Shown: positions 25,732 through 33,940 of the stretch, piece by piece
Layout of the letters: every line of letters begins with the position of its first letter
Position numbering within the stretch: position 1 is the stretch's first letter
Source of the DNA: CAYUYV01 sp050331455
Lineage (GTDB): Bacteria > Pseudomonadota > Alphaproteobacteria > JAJFIK01
DNA: 64,000 bases
Direction: 5' to 3'
NCBI GenBank assembly: GCA_050331455.1
Contig: JBHJGV010000004.1
Span: forward strand, 1-64,000
The notes under the pieces: model-generated
Databases searched by the model: none
Told to the model about the DNA's origin: nothing
What the model saw: the letters and a program-made list of their open reading frames with translations, nothing else
Made by a program: the position numbers and the translations under genes

Positions 25732-26625
25732 ATGGCGACGGCACTGGCAGTTTCGGACATTGAGTTTCCTTACATCGACATCGTCATCGACGGACGCTCG
25801 GTTCGCCTCGACGTGGCCGGATCGCCCCCGTTCAAGACCGGCGCAGCCTGTCACCTGTCCGGTCCGGATACGGACATTACCTTCAACCAAGCTTGGTATG
25901 ACGCGGGCTACGGCGTTTTCCCATTCCTCGATCCGGACAGCTTCCAGAGCGTGCAGACCGGCATCCGCGACGCCGTCCTCGGCCTCCTGACCTCCGATGG
26001 CGGCCTGAACAATCCGGACGGCGCGGACGCCTTCGACCTGGAGCGCTATCACCACGTCGTCACCGATGACGAGACCCATTTTCGGGTCGTGCGCCGGACC
26101 CGTGACCTGTTCCCGAAGGATTTCGGCTTCACGATGGACGACCTGATCGGCCGACTCGAGGATCTGGTCGGGTTCGATCTCACCGATATCGATCCGCAGA
26201 CCCGCGAACAGCTTCACATCATTGTGCGGATCAACCGGCCTTACTCTAATGATTTTAATCCTCCTCACAAGGATATTTACGAAGTCTGGGACCAGGCCGG
26301 CACCGTTCCACGCTTCCTGAATGTCTGGGTGCCCATTTGCGGCGTCACCCCGGCCTCGTCCCTGGCGCTCGCGCCGGGCAGCCACCGGTTGAGCGAGGAC
26401 CGGATCTTGAGGACCATGGAGGGCGGCGTCGTCAACGGCAACCGTTATCGGGTACGGACCATCGCCTCATGGGACGAACGGGCTGACCTCGTTCGTGCGC
26501 CCGTCAGCCAGGGCGACGTGCTGATCTTTTCATCGCACCTGATCCATGGCCTGGCCGTCAATCACGAGCCGGACAAGACCAGGGTCGCGCTTGAGTTCCG
26601 CCTGTTCCGCAAAGATCGGACGTGA
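25732..26625 (+). CDS. Fe(II)/2-oxoglutarate dioxygenase-like protein (PhyH superfamily)
   Basis: 297 residues. The iron-binding facial triad is visible as H179-x-D181 (FNPPHKDIYEVWD) and distal H272 (SSHLIHGLAV), with an Arg about ten residues later (KTRVALEFR) placed to bind 2-oxoglutarate. The jelly-roll spacing fits the phytanoyl-CoA dioxygenase-like superfamily. Residues 1-100 are not recognisable. GGAGGCAGCTCC before the ATG at 25732 decides the start. The stop overlaps the GTG of the aldo/keto reductase (GTGA), so the two probably act in one pathway, perhaps hydroxylation and redox steps of a small molecule. Confidence 0.8.
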   Translation: MATALAVSDIEFPYIDIVIDGRSVRLDVAGSPPFKTGAACHLSGPDTDITFNQAWYDAGYGVFPFLDPDSFQSVQTGIRDAVLGLLTSDGGLNNPDGADAFDLERYHHVVTDDETHFRVVRRTRDLFPKDFGFTMDDLIGRLEDLVGFDLTDIDPQTREQLHIIVRINRPYSNDFNPPHKDIYEVWDQAGTVPRFLNVWVPICGVTPASSLALAPGSHRLSEDRILRTMEGGVVNGNRYRVRTIASWDERADLVRAPVSQGDVLIFSSHLIHGLAVNHEPDKTRVALEFRLFRKDRT

Positions 26626-27599
26626 CCGGCGCGGCGCGCTTCTGGCCCGCGCTGGGGCGCTCCCTTCCGGTGCTGGGTTTCGGCTGCTGGCAGCTCGCGG
26701 GAACCTACAGCGTCGCCGGACGGCCCCAGGGCTGGGGCGCCATGGCGGACGATAAGGCCATCCGCCTCGTTCACGACGCCCTTGAGGCCGGGATTGTTTT
26801 TTTCGACACGGCCGCCGCCTATGGCCATGGGCGCAGCGAATGCCTCCTGGGACGGGCCCTAAAAACCGCCCGCATGGGCGCCGATGCGGTCGTCTGTACC
26901 AAGATCGCTCTCCGGGAGGATGAAATCGCTCACGGCCGCTTTGACGGAACCTTAGCGCAAAGGGTAGAGGAAAGCCTGGGCCGCCTCCAACGCGAAGCCG
27001 TGGATGTGCTTTTGCTCCACAATCCGCCCGATGATCTGCCCTGGACGGCTTTCGATCCCGCCCCGCTCGATGATCTGATCCACGCGGGCAAGGTGAGAGC
27101 ATATGGGGTGAGCGCACGCTCGCTCAAAGGCGCGATGGCCGCGGCGCACGCAGGGTTCGGCACCTGCATCGAATGGGTGTATCATCTTCTGGAGCGCCGT
27201 CCGCAAACGGATCTGTTCGGTCTCATGGAGTCCCGCTCCATGACTTTCATCGCCCGCAGCCCCCTTGCCCGGGGGCTGCTGTCCCGACGCGGCCTTGAGC
27301 ACGCGCAAATCCGGTTCGACACGGACGATTTTCGCAGCACCCTGCCGCCGGATTGGCTTGCCTGGACGGCGGAAGGCGTGAAACGGCTCGGACGCCTGGC
27401 TGACGCCCCCGGAGGAATGAGCGCCTCGGCCTTGCGGTTCTGCCTGTCCCATCCGGCCGTCAGCGCGGTGATCCCGGGGGTCCGCAGACCGGAGCATCTG
27501 GACAGCCTGATCAAGGCTTCGGCAGAAGGACCGCTCGATGCCGGAACGCTCGCATGGATCGACCGGTCCACGCCGGCCTTCTACCCGCCCTGGGGCTGA
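26622..27599 (+). CDS. Aldo/keto reductase
   Basis: 325 residues of the AKR TIM barrel, starting at GTG overlapped with the preceding stop. The catalytic tetrad is in place: Asp62 and Tyr67 in FDTAAAYGHG, Lys94 in CTKIA and His133 in LLLHNP. The NADPH-binding end is ALRFCLSHPAVSAVIPGVR. It is translationally coupled to the PhyH-type oxygenase, and both interrupt the infC-rpmI arrangement. Substrate unknown. Confidence 0.9.
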   Translation: MTGAARFWPALGRSLPVLGFGCWQLAGTYSVAGRPQGWGAMADDKAIRLVHDALEAGIVFFDTAAAYGHGRSECLLGRALKTARMGADAVVCTKIALREDEIAHGRFDGTLAQRVEESLGRLQREAVDVLLLHNPPDDLPWTAFDPAPLDDLIHAGKVRAYGVSARSLKGAMAAAHAGFGTCIEWVYHLLERRPQTDLFGLMESRSMTFIARSPLARGLLSRRGLEHAQIRFDTDDFRSTLPPDWLAWTAEGVKRLGRLADAPGGMSASALRFCLSHPAVSAVIPGVRRPEHLDSLIKASAEGPLDAGTLAWIDRSTPAFYPPWG

Positions 27600-27614
27600 C
27601 CGACCGTCTCCGGA

Positions 27615-27949
27615 TCAAACGGCCGGATGGGCGCCGCACCGGGCGGCACGCCGCGCCGCATTGTCGATCAGATAGGACCAGCCGAAAACCTCCAGTGTGT
27701 CCCCATGGGCCCGCAAATGGGCCAGCCGGTCGGCGGCTTCGATCCGGTCACCACCCCATCACGAAATGCGCCTGCGTCTCGGCATCGAGCATTGCCGGGG
27801 TCGTCCTGGGGCCGCCAGACAAAACCGGGCGCGCGTTCCGCCGGACCCTTGATGAGGTCCAAATTGTCCATGAATTCCGCCACCGCCGGGTGATCCGCCG
27901 GATGGCGCAGCCGCCCCTTATTGATCGGCGCGAGATGCCGGTCCGCCAT
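27615..27949 (-). pseudogene. Decayed DUF3291-family gene
   Basis: Three pieces of one DUF3291-like protein lie in order on the minus strand but in different frames. Piece 1 (from ATG 27949) reads MADRHLAPINKGRLRHPADH and continues to VWRPQDDPGNA. A frame shift with loss of roughly 50 central residues leads to LDAETQAHFVMGW and a TGA. A second shift, with a few residues lost, restores IEAADRLAHLRAHGDTLEVF and GWSYLIDNAARRAARCGAHPAV, ending at 27615. The order and spacing are as in intact relatives, so it is a broken gene rather than chance. Confidence 0.75.
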
Positions 27950-28023
27950 GCCCGACCTTTCAAATCGGTTACGCGGCCTCCAGAATGGCAGGGCCTTGCG
28001 GTTTTGGGAGCGAGATACATTTG

Positions 28024-28031
28024 TGTATACA
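28024..28031. promoter_or_regulatory. Possible BrnA operator at the brnT promoter
   Basis: TGTATACA is an 8-base palindrome, 14 bases before the brnT start, overlapping a -10-like TATACA. BrnA antitoxins repress their own operon, and a palindrome at this place would fit. The -35 box is weak. Confidence 0.35.
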
Positions 28032-28045
28032 ATGGGGGATCAGTG

Positions 28046-28330
28046 ATGTTAGGGTATGAATGGGACGAGGAGAAAAATGCATCGAATCTGGAAAAGCACG
28101 GCATCAGCTTCGAAGAAGCCATCGATATTTTCGACGGTCCGACCCTGTCCCAAAGAACGGTTCGGGCTGGCGAAATCCGAGATATCAGCTTTGGCCTTCT
28201 GGGCCGATCAGTGGTCGTGACCGTGATCCATACGGACCGGAACGGGCGCACGCGCATCATCAGTGCCCGAAAGGCTTCGAAAAGTGAAAGGAGACTCTTC
28301 CATGACCATCTCAAAAAGGCGGTTGGCTGA
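28046..28330 (+). CDS. brnT: BrnT-family ribonuclease toxin
   Basis: 94 residues. BrnT signatures are present: YEWDEEKNASNLEKHGISFEEAIDIF, then GEIRDISFGLLGRSVVVTVIHT and the final RTRIISARKASKSERRLF. BrnT is a RelE-fold ribonuclease that stops growth until bound by BrnA. A G-run precedes the ATG. It overlaps brnA by 29 bases in the standard toxin-first order. It sits in the foreign block that splits infC from rpmI. Confidence 0.93.
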   Translation: MLGYEWDEEKNASNLEKHGISFEEAIDIFDGPTLSQRTVRAGEIRDISFGLLGRSVVVTVIHTDRNGRTRIISARKASKSERRLFHDHLKKAVG

Positions 28331-28616
28331 GATCGAAGCCATCCCGGACGACGCCATCGACACGTCCGATATTCCCGAAATGGATGCATCCTTTTTCGAG
28401 ACCGCCCGCTTGGTGATGCCTTCGGGCCAGCCTAAAAAGGCGATCTCCATGCGCATCGACGAGGATGTGCTTGAATGGTTCCGCGCCCAGGGGAAAGGTC
28501 ATCTCACCCGCATGAGTGCGGTTCTTCGGGCCTATATGCTCGAAAGCCAGTCCAATGCCCATGGGTTCAGCGAAGCTCCGCCTACGGAGTTCAAAGGACC
28601 GGAAAAAAAGGTCTGA
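28302..28616 (+). CDS. brnA: BrnA-family antitoxin
   Basis: 104 residues. The N-terminal half (RRLAEIEAIPDDAIDTSDIP) would wrap the toxin, and the C-terminal ribbon-helix-helix (KKAISMRIDEDVLEWFRAQG, then RMSAVLRAYM) should bind the operator DNA. AAAGGAGACTCTTCC precedes the ATG, so the antitoxin has a much stronger ribosome site than the toxin, as expected of toxin-antitoxin modules. Confidence 0.93.
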   Translation: MTISKRRLAEIEAIPDDAIDTSDIPEMDASFFETARLVMPSGQPKKAISMRIDEDVLEWFRAQGKGHLTRMSAVLRAYMLESQSNAHGFSEAPPTEFKGPEKKV

Positions 28617-28652
28617 GCCATGGCACCGCATGGGCGGCACAAACGGACCGAA

Positions 28653-29260
28653 TGGGGCCGGATCTGCGGATCTGGCCCTTGCTGTGTGTGCTTGTGATTG
28701 CCGCCTGTGCTGCCCCCGCCAATCCACCGGTAGCGCCGAGCGCGGACCGGGACGCGGCGGCGACGCGCGGCTGTCACGCGCTTTGCGACAACCGTGACGT
28801 CCCGAGGGATGAGAGCGCTCTCCATGACATCCAAACCGCGATGCAGACGGACCGGCCAGCAAGGGGATGCCCCCAATGGCTGGGCGCCCCTGCAATGGCC
28901 GGCCGTGCCAAGCCTTCCTTCTTACAAGCACGGGGTCCTGGCCACGGAGATTGCAGGGCGCTGGATCCGTATGGTCGCCCGCGGCTTTTGCGGGAGCGGC
29001 TAGCTGGTCGAGAAATGCGCGGGTGGAGACAGCCCGTGAGGGCGGCGGCGGCAAATACCCCACCCGGGACGGCTTCGGCCGGACCAACCGGGTCTTCATG
29101 GCCCTGATCCGCGCCTGTCCGGACCTTGTGCCCCTCGCCACGGTCGCCCCAGGCCACGCTCGCCCCCCGCCCCGACGCGCCGGACCGCCGTGCAGACCGG
29201 AGGCGCCGGGCCGGCTGAAGGGCCCAGCCCATGCTGCACCGCACCGGATGCTTGCGTCCC
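28653..29260 (+). pseudogene. Probable decayed lipoprotein gene
   Basis: A lipoprotein-like start MGPDLRIWPLLCVLVIAACA (lipobox Cys at about residue 19) opens at 28653. Downstream, protein-like sequence moves between frames: GVLATEIAGRWIRMVARGFCGSG ends in a TAG near 29003, and RVETAREGGGGKYPTRDGFG with RTNRVFMALIRACPDLVPLA continues in another frame. I could not name the family. A frameshifted remnant explains the pattern better than any single reading frame. The rest of the region up to rpmI holds only leader structure. Confidence 0.4.
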
Positions 29261-29300
29261 CCGCGGAAGGCTCTATAAAGGCGGACTTCAAAGACAAAAC

Positions 29301-29359
29301 AAAACCGTCCGGCGGGGCATGCCGTGGCGGTTTTCAAAAGCACGCCGGGCCGAAAGGCC
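29301..29359 (+). promoter_or_regulatory. Hairpins in the rpmI-rplT leader
   Basis: Two hairpins lie in the 120 bases before rpmI. The first pairs AAAACCG (29301-29307) with CGGTTTT at 29328-29334 around a GC-rich inner stem. The second is GGCC-GAAA-GGCC (348-359 of the 29 kb block) with a GNRA tetraloop. L20 represses rpmI-rplT by binding its leader in other bacteria; this leader is a candidate for that, and the first hairpin could also terminate upstream transcription. Confidence 0.4.
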
Positions 29360-29420
29360 GCTTTGATCCCGAAACACCTTGGGAGCCCGCGCCCGGCCGA
29401 ATGTTGGATAGGAGTGCAAA

Positions 29421-29618
29421 ATGCCCAAGCTGAAGACCAAGAGCGGCGTCAAAAAACGCTTCTCCCTGACCGGAACCGGCAAGGTCAAGCGGGCCCAGAC
29501 CGGCAAGCGCCACGGCATGATCAAGCGGACCCCGAAGCAGATTCGGGACCTGCGCGGTACCAAGACCCTGTCGGACGCGGACGCGAAGATCGTCAAACAG
29601 TGGATGCCCTACGGCTGA
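29421..29618 (+). CDS. rpmI: 50S ribosomal protein L35
   Basis: 65 residues, strongly basic. The family signature MPKLKTKSGVKKRFSLTGTG opens the protein and KRHGMIKRTPKQIRDLRGTK follows. TAGGAGTGCAAA precedes the ATG. It is followed by rplT after 49 bases, the universal rpmI-rplT pair. Confidence 0.98.
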   Translation: MPKLKTKSGVKKRFSLTGTGKVKRAQTGKRHGMIKRTPKQIRDLRGTKTLSDADAKIVKQWMPYG

Positions 29619-29667
29619 CCGCAGCCCATCCCAATCCGATCACCGTCATCCGTTCGTGGAGTAAGCC

Positions 29668-30024
29668 ATGTCACGCGTCAAAAGGGGCGTCACCGCCCAC
29701 CGCCGCCACCGCAAGATCATCAACGAAGCCAAAGGCTATTACGGCCGGCGCAAGAACATTTTCCGCACCGCCAACCAGGCCGTGGAAAAAGCCGGCCAGT
29801 ACGCCTATCGCGACCGGAAAGTCCGCAAGCGGAATTTCCGGAGCCTGTGGATCCAGCGGATCAATGCCGCCGCCCGCATGCACGAGATGACCTACAGCCG
29901 ATTTATGTGCGGCCTCGGGCTGGCCGGTATCGAGGTTGACCGCAAGGTGCTCGCCGATATCGCCATGCACGAGCCCGAGGCCTTCAAGGCCCTGGTCGAT
30001 CAGGCGCGTGCCGCCCTGAACTGA
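29668..30024 (+). CDS. rplT: 50S ribosomal protein L20
   Basis: 118 residues. Typical blocks are MSRVKRGVTAHRRHRKIINE, GYYGRRKNIFRTANQAVEKA and the C-terminal RINAAARMHEMTYSRFMCGL. L20 nucleates 23S rRNA folding and represses its own operon in other bacteria. The rRNA-binding basic N-terminal tail is intact. pheS follows after 154 bases. Confidence 0.98.
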   Translation: MSRVKRGVTAHRRHRKIINEAKGYYGRRKNIFRTANQAVEKAGQYAYRDRKVRKRNFRSLWIQRINAAARMHEMTYSRFMCGLGLAGIEVDRKVLADIAMHEPEAFKALVDQARAALN

Positions 30025-30178
30025 TCCGCTGCCCGGCGTTTCACGTCCCTTCAGACCCGCTCAGGGCCAGGAGCCGCTTGCACAGCGGCAGCCGATCACG
30101 GTTGCCGCGCATGGCCCATGGCTTGTGTCATGCGCGGCTTGCGTTAGGAATACCGCACCACGGGATGTGAGGAACGCC

Positions 30179-31267
30179 ATGAGCGAGATTGAACCCCTCG
30201 AACGCGAGATTCTGGCCGCCATTGCCGGCGCCGACACCGAAGCCGCCCTAGAGGACGTGCGCGTCGGTGCCCTGGGCAAAAAGGGATCGATCAGCGATCT
30301 GCTGAAGACCCTCGGCAAGATGGATGACGCGGAACGCAAGGAAAAAGGCCCTCAATTCAACGGCCTCAAGACGCGTGTTGCCGAAGCCATCGAGGCCCGT
30401 GCCAAGGTCCTGCACGACGCGGCCCTTGATGCGCGCCTGGAAACCGAACGGGTCGATGTCACCCTGCCGGCGCCCGTCCCACAGCCCGGGTCCATCCACC
30501 CCATCACCCAGGTTTCCGAGGAGATCATGGCGATCTTCGCCGATATGGGCTTTGCCGTGGCGGAAGGGCCGGACATTGAGGACGATTTCCATAATTTCAC
30601 GGCACTGAATTTCCCGGAGGGCCACCCGGCCCGCCAGATGCACGACACCTTTTACTTGCGCGCGCGGGACGGTGCGGCGCCCGACACCAAGCCGAACCTG
30701 CTCCGGACCCATACCAGTCCGGTTCAGGTGCGCACCATGATGGCTGGGCCCCCACCCCACCGCATTATCGCCCCGGGTCGTACCTATCGCTGCGACTCCG
30801 ACCAGACTCATACCCCCATGTTCCACCAGGTCGAAGGCCTGCTGATCGACCGGGAGACCCATATGGGCCACTTGAAATGGGTGTTGGAGGAGTTCTGCAA
30901 GGCCTTTTTCGAGGTCGAGAGCGTGACCATGCGCGCCCGCCCCAGCTTCTTCCCCTTCACCGAACCCTCGGCCGAGGTGGATATCCGCTGCGACCGTTCC
31001 GGCGGTGAGCTGAAGATCGGCGAGGGGAGCGACTGGCTGGAGATCCTGGGCTGCGGCATGGTGCATCCCAATGTGCTCAAAGCCGCTGGCTTCGATCCGG
31101 CCGTCTATCAGGGCTGGGCTTTCGGCATGGGGATCGACCGGCTGGCGATGCTGAAATACGGCATCCCGGACCTGCGGGACTTTTTCGCCGCCGACTTGCG
31201 CTGGCTGCGCCATTACGGCTTCACCGCCCTTGACATGCCGTCCCTCGCCACGGGCCTGAGCCGCTGA
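30179..31267 (+). CDS. pheS: Phenylalanine--tRNA ligase alpha subunit
   Basis: 362 residues. A helical N-terminal arm (residues 1-90) is followed by the class II core: HPITQVSEEIMAIFADMGFA, LRTHTSPVQVRTM (motif 2 region), RARPSFFPFTEPSAEVDI (phenylalanine pocket) and motif 3 GMGIDRLAMLKYGIPDLRDF. It forms a heterotetramer with PheT. GAGGAACGCC precedes the ATG at 30179; the longer frame from 30125 has no site. Confidence 0.98.
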   Translation: MSEIEPLEREILAAIAGADTEAALEDVRVGALGKKGSISDLLKTLGKMDDAERKEKGPQFNGLKTRVAEAIEARAKVLHDAALDARLETERVDVTLPAPVPQPGSIHPITQVSEEIMAIFADMGFAVAEGPDIEDDFHNFTALNFPEGHPARQMHDTFYLRARDGAAPDTKPNLLRTHTSPVQVRTMMAGPPPHRIIAPGRTYRCDSDQTHTPMFHQVEGLLIDRETHMGHLKWVLEEFCKAFFEVESVTMRARPSFFPFTEPSAEVDIRCDRSGGELKIGEGSDWLEILGCGMVHPNVLKAAGFDPAVYQGWAFGMGIDRLAMLKYGIPDLRDFFAADLRWLRHYGFTALDMPSLATGLSR

Positions 31268-31308
31268 CGCGGCACGCCGGCTGAGACATTCGAGCAGAGA
31301 TCGGACCC

Positions 31309-33711
31309 ATGAAATTCACGTTGAGCTGGCTCAAGGATCACCTGGAGACCCAGGCCCCCCTTGAGGATATCACCGAAACCCTGACCCGCATCGGCCTTGA
31401 GATCGAGGACGTGGACAATGCCGCCGAGCGTCTCGCCCCCTTCAAGGTGGCCGAGGTGGTCGAGGCCAAGAAACATCCCGATGCGGACAAGTTGCGGGTC
31501 TGCCGGGTGCGTACCGCCGAGGGCGAGGTTCAGGTCGTGTGCGGCGCGCCCAATGCCCGCACGGGCATGAAGGCCGTGTTCGCGCCGTCGGGCACGTATA
31601 TTCCCGGCACGGATCTGACCTTGAAGCCCACCAAGATCCGCGGCGTCGAGTCGAACGGCATGCTGGTGTCCGAACGGGAGATGGGCCTGTCGGACGAGCA
31701 TGACGGCATCATCGATCTTCCCGAAAGCGCCGAGGTGGGCACGCCCATGGCCGAGGCCATGGGGCTCAATGATCCGGTGATTGAGATCGCCATCACACCC
31801 AACCGGCCGGACTGTTTGGGCGTGCGCGGGGTGGCGCGGGACCTCGCCGCGGCGGGCCTTGGCACCCTCAAATCCGATCCCTTGAGAAGCGTCGAGGGCC
31901 GCTTCCCCTGCCCTGTCCCCATCGCGCTCCAATTCGCCCCCGGCACACAGGATGCCTGCCCGGTCTTCGCCGGACGGGTGGTGCGGGGCGTCAAGAACGG
32001 TCCGAGTCCGGACTGGATGCAACGGCGCCTCACAGCCATTGGCCTGCGCCCCATCAATGCCCTGGTCGATATCACCAATTACATCTCCTATGATCGGGGC
32101 AGGCCGCTCCATGTCTATGATTCCGCGAAGGTCACGGGCACCATCCATGCCCGGCTGGGCGCGGCTGGCGAAAGCCTGCGGGCCCTCGACGGCAAGGACT
32201 ACACCGTGGACGACACCATGTGCGTCATCGCCGACGACACGGGCGTCCTTGGCCTCGGCGGTGTCATGGGGGGGGAGGCCTCCGGCTCGCCCGAGGACAC
32301 GACCGAGGTGCTGATCGAGAGCGCCTATTTCGATCCCACACGGACGGCGGAGACAGGACGCAAGACCGGCATCCTGTCCGATGCCCGCTATCGGTTCGAG
32401 CGGGGCATCGACCCGGCCTTTGTCACGGACGGACTGGAACTCGCCACCCGGATGGTCATTGACCTGTGCGGCGGCGAGGCCAGCGACGTAATCGTCGTCG
32501 GCGAGGAGCCGGACCCGGAAGTGACGATTTCCTTCGAGCCCGGCCAGGTGAAGCGCCTGACGGGCCTCGATCTGTCTGCGGATCGCATCAAGGAGATCCT
32601 GGAGCGCCTCGGCTTCCTCATAGACGGGGACGATGTGCTGTCCGTCACGGTGCCGAGCTGGCGCCCCGACGTGCACGGACAGGCCGACCTCGTTGAGGAG
32701 GTCATGCGCATCCACGGTTTCGAGCATGTGCCTGCCACCCCCCTGCCCCGCCCCCATGCCGTGGCCCGGCCCGTGCTGACCCCACTTCAGGACCGGATGC
32801 GCCTTGCCAAACGAGCCATCGCCGCCCGGGGCCTGATGGAAGCCGTGACCTGGTCCTTCGTGGACGAGGCCGCCGCCGCCCTGTTCCGCGGCGAGGGGGA
32901 GGCGCCGATCACGCTCGCCAACCCCATCGCCTCGGATCTCGACACCATGCGCCCCAGCGTCTTGCCCGGTCTTCTGCATGCGGTGCGCCGGAACACGGAC
33001 CGGGGCTTTGCCGCCGTGAACCTGTTCGAGGCCGGTCCGCAATTCGCCGGCGAGGGCCCCGAGGACCAGACCCTGGCCCTCACCGGCGTGCGCCGGGGCG
33101 GCGCCCTGCGCGCCTGGCGGGATGGCGGGTCGGATGCGGATTGTTTCACGGCAAAGGCCGACGCCCTTGCCGCCCTCGCAGCCGCGGGCGCGCCCCTCGA
33201 TAGCCTTCAGGTCACGGACAAGGCGCCGCGCTGGTATCACCCGGGTCGCGCCGGCACGATCCAGCTCGGCCCCAAGGCCCAGCTTGCCCATTTCGGCGAG
33301 CTGCATCCCCGCGTGCTGGATGCCATGGATGTGAAGGGGCCCGTTGTGGCTTTCGAAGTCTTTCCCGCGCGCCTGCCGGCCCCGAAGGCCAAGGCCACCA
33401 AAACGCGGCCCCGGCTCGATGCCTCGAACCTGCTGCCGGTGACCCGGGACTTTGCTTTCGTGGTCAAGGCGGAAACAGCGGCCGACGCGCTGGTGCGCGC
33501 CGCGAAGGGGGCGGAGAAAAAGCTCATCACGGATGTGCGCGTCTTCGACCTCTACGCGGGCAAGGGCATCGAGGAGGGGCACAAGTCTCTGGCCATTGAA
33601 GTCACCCTTCAGCCCCGGGACAAGACCCTGACGGATGAAGAGATCGATGCCGTCTCCGACAAGGTCGTGGCCCAGGTCGCCAAGGCGACAGGTGGCACCT
33701 TGAGGGGGTGA
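31309..33711 (+). CDS. pheT: Phenylalanine--tRNA ligase beta subunit
   Basis: 800 residues. The N-terminal tRNA-binding domain (residues 40-150, FKVAEVVEAKKHPDADKLRV) is followed by the B3/B4 editing region (GLRPINALVDITNYISYDRG), B5 domains with GGEASDVIVV, the catalytic-like core and the C-terminal ferredoxin-like anticodon-binding fold (PVTRDFAFVVKAETAADALV). Order and spacing after pheS (41 bases) are standard. The stop overlaps the start of a palindromic repeat region. Confidence 0.98.
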   Translation: MKFTLSWLKDHLETQAPLEDITETLTRIGLEIEDVDNAAERLAPFKVAEVVEAKKHPDADKLRVCRVRTAEGEVQVVCGAPNARTGMKAVFAPSGTYIPGTDLTLKPTKIRGVESNGMLVSEREMGLSDEHDGIIDLPESAEVGTPMAEAMGLNDPVIEIAITPNRPDCLGVRGVARDLAAAGLGTLKSDPLRSVEGRFPCPVPIALQFAPGTQDACPVFAGRVVRGVKNGPSPDWMQRRLTAIGLRPINALVDITNYISYDRGRPLHVYDSAKVTGTIHARLGAAGESLRALDGKDYTVDDTMCVIADDTGVLGLGGVMGGEASGSPEDTTEVLIESAYFDPTRTAETGRKTGILSDARYRFERGIDPAFVTDGLELATRMVIDLCGGEASDVIVVGEEPDPEVTISFEPGQVKRLTGLDLSADRIKEILERLGFLIDGDDVLSVTVPSWRPDVHGQADLVEEVMRIHGFEHVPATPLPRPHAVARPVLTPLQDRMRLAKRAIAARGLMEAVTWSFVDEAAAALFRGEGEAPITLANPIASDLDTMRPSVLPGLLHAVRRNTDRGFAAVNLFEAGPQFAGEGPEDQTLALTGVRRGGALRAWRDGGSDADCFTAKADALAALAAAGAPLDSLQVTDKAPRWYHPGRAGTIQLGPKAQLAHFGELHPRVLDAMDVKGPVVAFEVFPARLPAPKAKATKTRPRLDASNLLPVTRDFAFVVKAETAADALVRAAKGAEKKLITDVRVFDLYAGKGIEEGHKSLAIEVTLQPRDKTLTDEEIDAVSDKVVAQVAKATGGTLRG

Positions 33712-33717
33712 TGAAGT

Positions 33718-33779
33718 GGCTCTGACGCTTGAGTGAGGCGCATGCCGCAAGCAAGGACGCAAGCGTCAGAGCCGCTCTG
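33718..33779. repeat. Palindromic element of the GGCTCTGACGCTTG family, copy A
   Basis: Perfect 14-base arms GGCTCTGACGCTTG (33718-33731) and CAAGCGTCAGAGCC (33760-33773) flank a 28-base loop, followed by GCTCT. It begins seven bases after the pheT stop and could end transcription, but no T-run is present. The right-hand 46 bases (33734-33779) match copy B at 36261-36306 in 36 of 46 positions. Bases 33780-33940 hold no other feature. Confidence 0.75.
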
Positions 33780-33940
33780 CCAGGAAACGAGTCCTCCATT
33801 GCCGTAAAGCTTGATCCGACACCAAGTGACTTCCCCTAAAAATGGCAATATGAGGCGTATTCGAACCGAAGAGTGATCCCCGTCCAGAACGAGGACGATT
33901 TGTGGATCGCCTATGTGTGCATCAGGCCCGGCTCGGCAAG

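Noticed and set aside
33718..33773. Simple intrinsic terminator for pheT
   Set aside because: The arms are perfect but the loop is 28 bases and there is no T-run; similarity to copies elsewhere makes a repeat element the better explanation, though it may still terminate transcription.
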